Assembly: GCA_003510765.1 (NCBI GenBank)
Contig: DOKV01000167.1
Span: 1-16,270 of the forward strand
DNA: 16,270 bases
Direction: 5' to 3'
From: Clostridiaceae bacterium
GTDB taxonomy: Bacteria; Bacillota; Clostridia; Clostridiales; Clostridiaceae
The notes below the pieces were generated by a model, which made no database searches, was not told where the DNA came from, and saw only the letters and a program-made list of their open reading frames with translations. Positions within the stretch are counted from its first letter, which is position 1. Every line of letters starts with the position of its first letter. Positions 15,493-16,270 of the stretch are shown here, piece after piece. The position numbers were made by a program, and so were the translations under genes.

Positions 15493-16171
15493 CGTGCACC
15501 TCAAACTTATAGCCCATGCCCCAAACGGTTTTGATCTCCCATTTGGGATGAGGGTAGTGATCTACTTTGGATCGAAGTCTTTTGATATGAGAATCCACAG
15601 TTCTTGGATCGCCATAGTAATCATATCCCCATAAACTGTTTAATAGGTTGTCTCTGGTGAAGAGTTTGCCAGGAGTTTCAGCCAGAGTATAAAGAAGCTC
15701 AGTTTCCTTCTTTGTAAGTGAAATAGCCTCTCCATCAATTTCAACGGAGAAATCTTCTACATGGATCAGTAAATTATCATGAATGATGGTGGATGTTGAA
15801 GGCTTTTTTTCTGGTGTAAGACGCCTTAAGATGGCGCGTACTCTTGCCATGACTTCTCCAGGTGAAAAAGGCTTGACGATGTAGTCATCTGCGCCAATAT
15901 CTAATCCCATGATACGTTCAAAGTCTTCTCCCCTTGCCGTAATCATAATAATGGGAACGTTAGAAGTTTTGCGAATTTCTCGACAGACCTGGAACCCGTC
16001 TAGCTCTGGCATCATCACATCTAACAAAACAAGATCAAAGGGCTCACTTTTAAAATACCTGAGGGCTTCTTCTCCATCATAAGCCACGGTAGGTAGATAC
16101 CCTTCATTTTTAATATATTCACTTAAGATAGAAGTAATTTGTTGATGATCATCTGCAATGAGAATTTTCAT
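15482..16171 (-). CDS. OmpR-family response regulator
   Basis: The 229 residues comprise a receiver domain (1-120) and an OmpR/PhoB winged-helix domain (about 130-227). Receiver residues are complete: D7-D8, phospho-acceptor D51 in LLDVMMPELDGF, T78 in MITARGE and K100 in IVKPFSP. The DNA-binding part includes LTKKETELLYTL, FTRDNLLNSLWGYD and RTVDSHIKRLRSKV, ending WGMGYKFEV. It is the cytoplasmic partner of the adjacent kinase. A GTG at 16180 is in frame, but AAAGGA is only one base from it; the ATG at 16171 has that site ten bases upstream and matches the family start MKILIADDH. Regulated genes cannot be deduced from the window. Confidence 0.96.
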   Translation of the reverse strand: MKILIADDHQQITSILSEYIKNEGYLPTVAYDGEEALRYFKSEPFDLVLLDVMMPELDGFQVCREIRKTSNVPIIMITARGEDFERIMGLDIGADDYIVKPFSPGEVMARVRAILRRLTPEKKPSTSTIIHDNLLIHVEDFSVEIDGEAISLTKKETELLYTLAETPGKLFTRDNLLNSLWGYDYYGDPRTVDSHIKRLRSKVDHYPHPKWEIKTVWGMGYKFEVHDEA

Positions 16172-16205
16172 GTTGTGCACATCCTTTATCTAGGTACTTT
16201 CTTCT

Positions 16206-16214
16206 ATTTTATCA
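16206..16214 (-). promoter_or_regulatory. Extended -10 promoter of the two-component operon
   Basis: TGATAAAAT on the minus strand joins a TG to a TAAAAT -10 element. The -35 region is a poor match. Predicted start near 16199 gives a leader of about 28 nt. Confidence 0.5.
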
Positions 16215-16270
16215 TAGAAAAGAAGTTTGTTTTTTTTGTGAAGGATTGGAACTTGAACCTCTCATGGCTA
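16215..16270. other. Window edge, no assignable gene
   Basis: A T-rich run (plus strand 16228-16238) and about 30 further bases remain. A minus-strand frame is open from the edge to a TAG at 16204, but 21 codons without a recognisable motif are too few to call a gene end. Confidence 0.4.

Noticed and set aside
16240..16270. tRNA-like 3' end on the minus strand (GGTTCAAGTTCC)
   Set aside because: The bases flanking TTCAAGT cannot form a five-pair T-stem and position 61 is not C, so it is not a tRNA.
1..16270. Mobile element, CRISPR array or defence island
   Set aside because: No transposase, integrase, spaced direct repeats or defence-type domains seen; all complete genes are core functions in conserved order with uniform strand.

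Overview
This is a compact, entirely minus-strand stretch of a Firmicutes chromosome, most likely a member of the Clostridia. Evidence for that: strong AGGAGG-type ribosome binding sites, consensus sigma-A promoters, a T-box leader on pheST, an L20-type leader on infC-rpmI-rplT, a KtrA/KtrB potassium pair, and the order pheS-pheT-zapA-U32 protein-mutS2 that is familiar in that class. No mobile element, CRISPR array, rRNA or tRNA gene is visible. All genes look intact except the one cut by the left edge. I cannot name a species.

Layout, in transcription order (right to left). (1) 16171-14008: a response regulator and a membrane histidine kinase, overlapping by 11 bp, behind an extended -10 promoter. 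(2) 13935-12598: the translation operon infC-rpmI-rplT. It has a consensus promoter, a leader with a terminator and a mutually exclusive alternative helix, an ATT start on infC, and a strong terminator after rplT. (3) 12554-9621: ktrB-ktrA and a TrmH-family rRNA methyltransferase (ysgA-like), tightly packed or overlapping. (4) 9585-5784: pheS-pheT behind a promoter and a phenylalanine-type T-box attenuator, ending at a strong terminator. (5) 5771-5001: zapA with an unusually long coiled-coil tail, with its own weakly predicted promoter and a hairpin terminator. (6) 4998-1: a long U32-family protein, mutS2 and a DUF523 protein cut by the window edge, packed with 0-1 bp between genes behind an extended -10 promoter.

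Most products are housekeeping: translation initiation, ribosomal proteins, Phe-tRNA charging, probable rRNA modification, ribosome rescue or recombination, potassium uptake and cell division. The parts most worth a second look are regulatory: the infC leader with its alternative helix and ATT start, and the T-box with a readable UUC specifier. At protein level, the kinase sensor carries a methionine-glycine pentapeptide repeat, ZapA has a long tail, and the U32 protein has two separate four-cysteine sets. I found no convincing wholly new multi-gene system.
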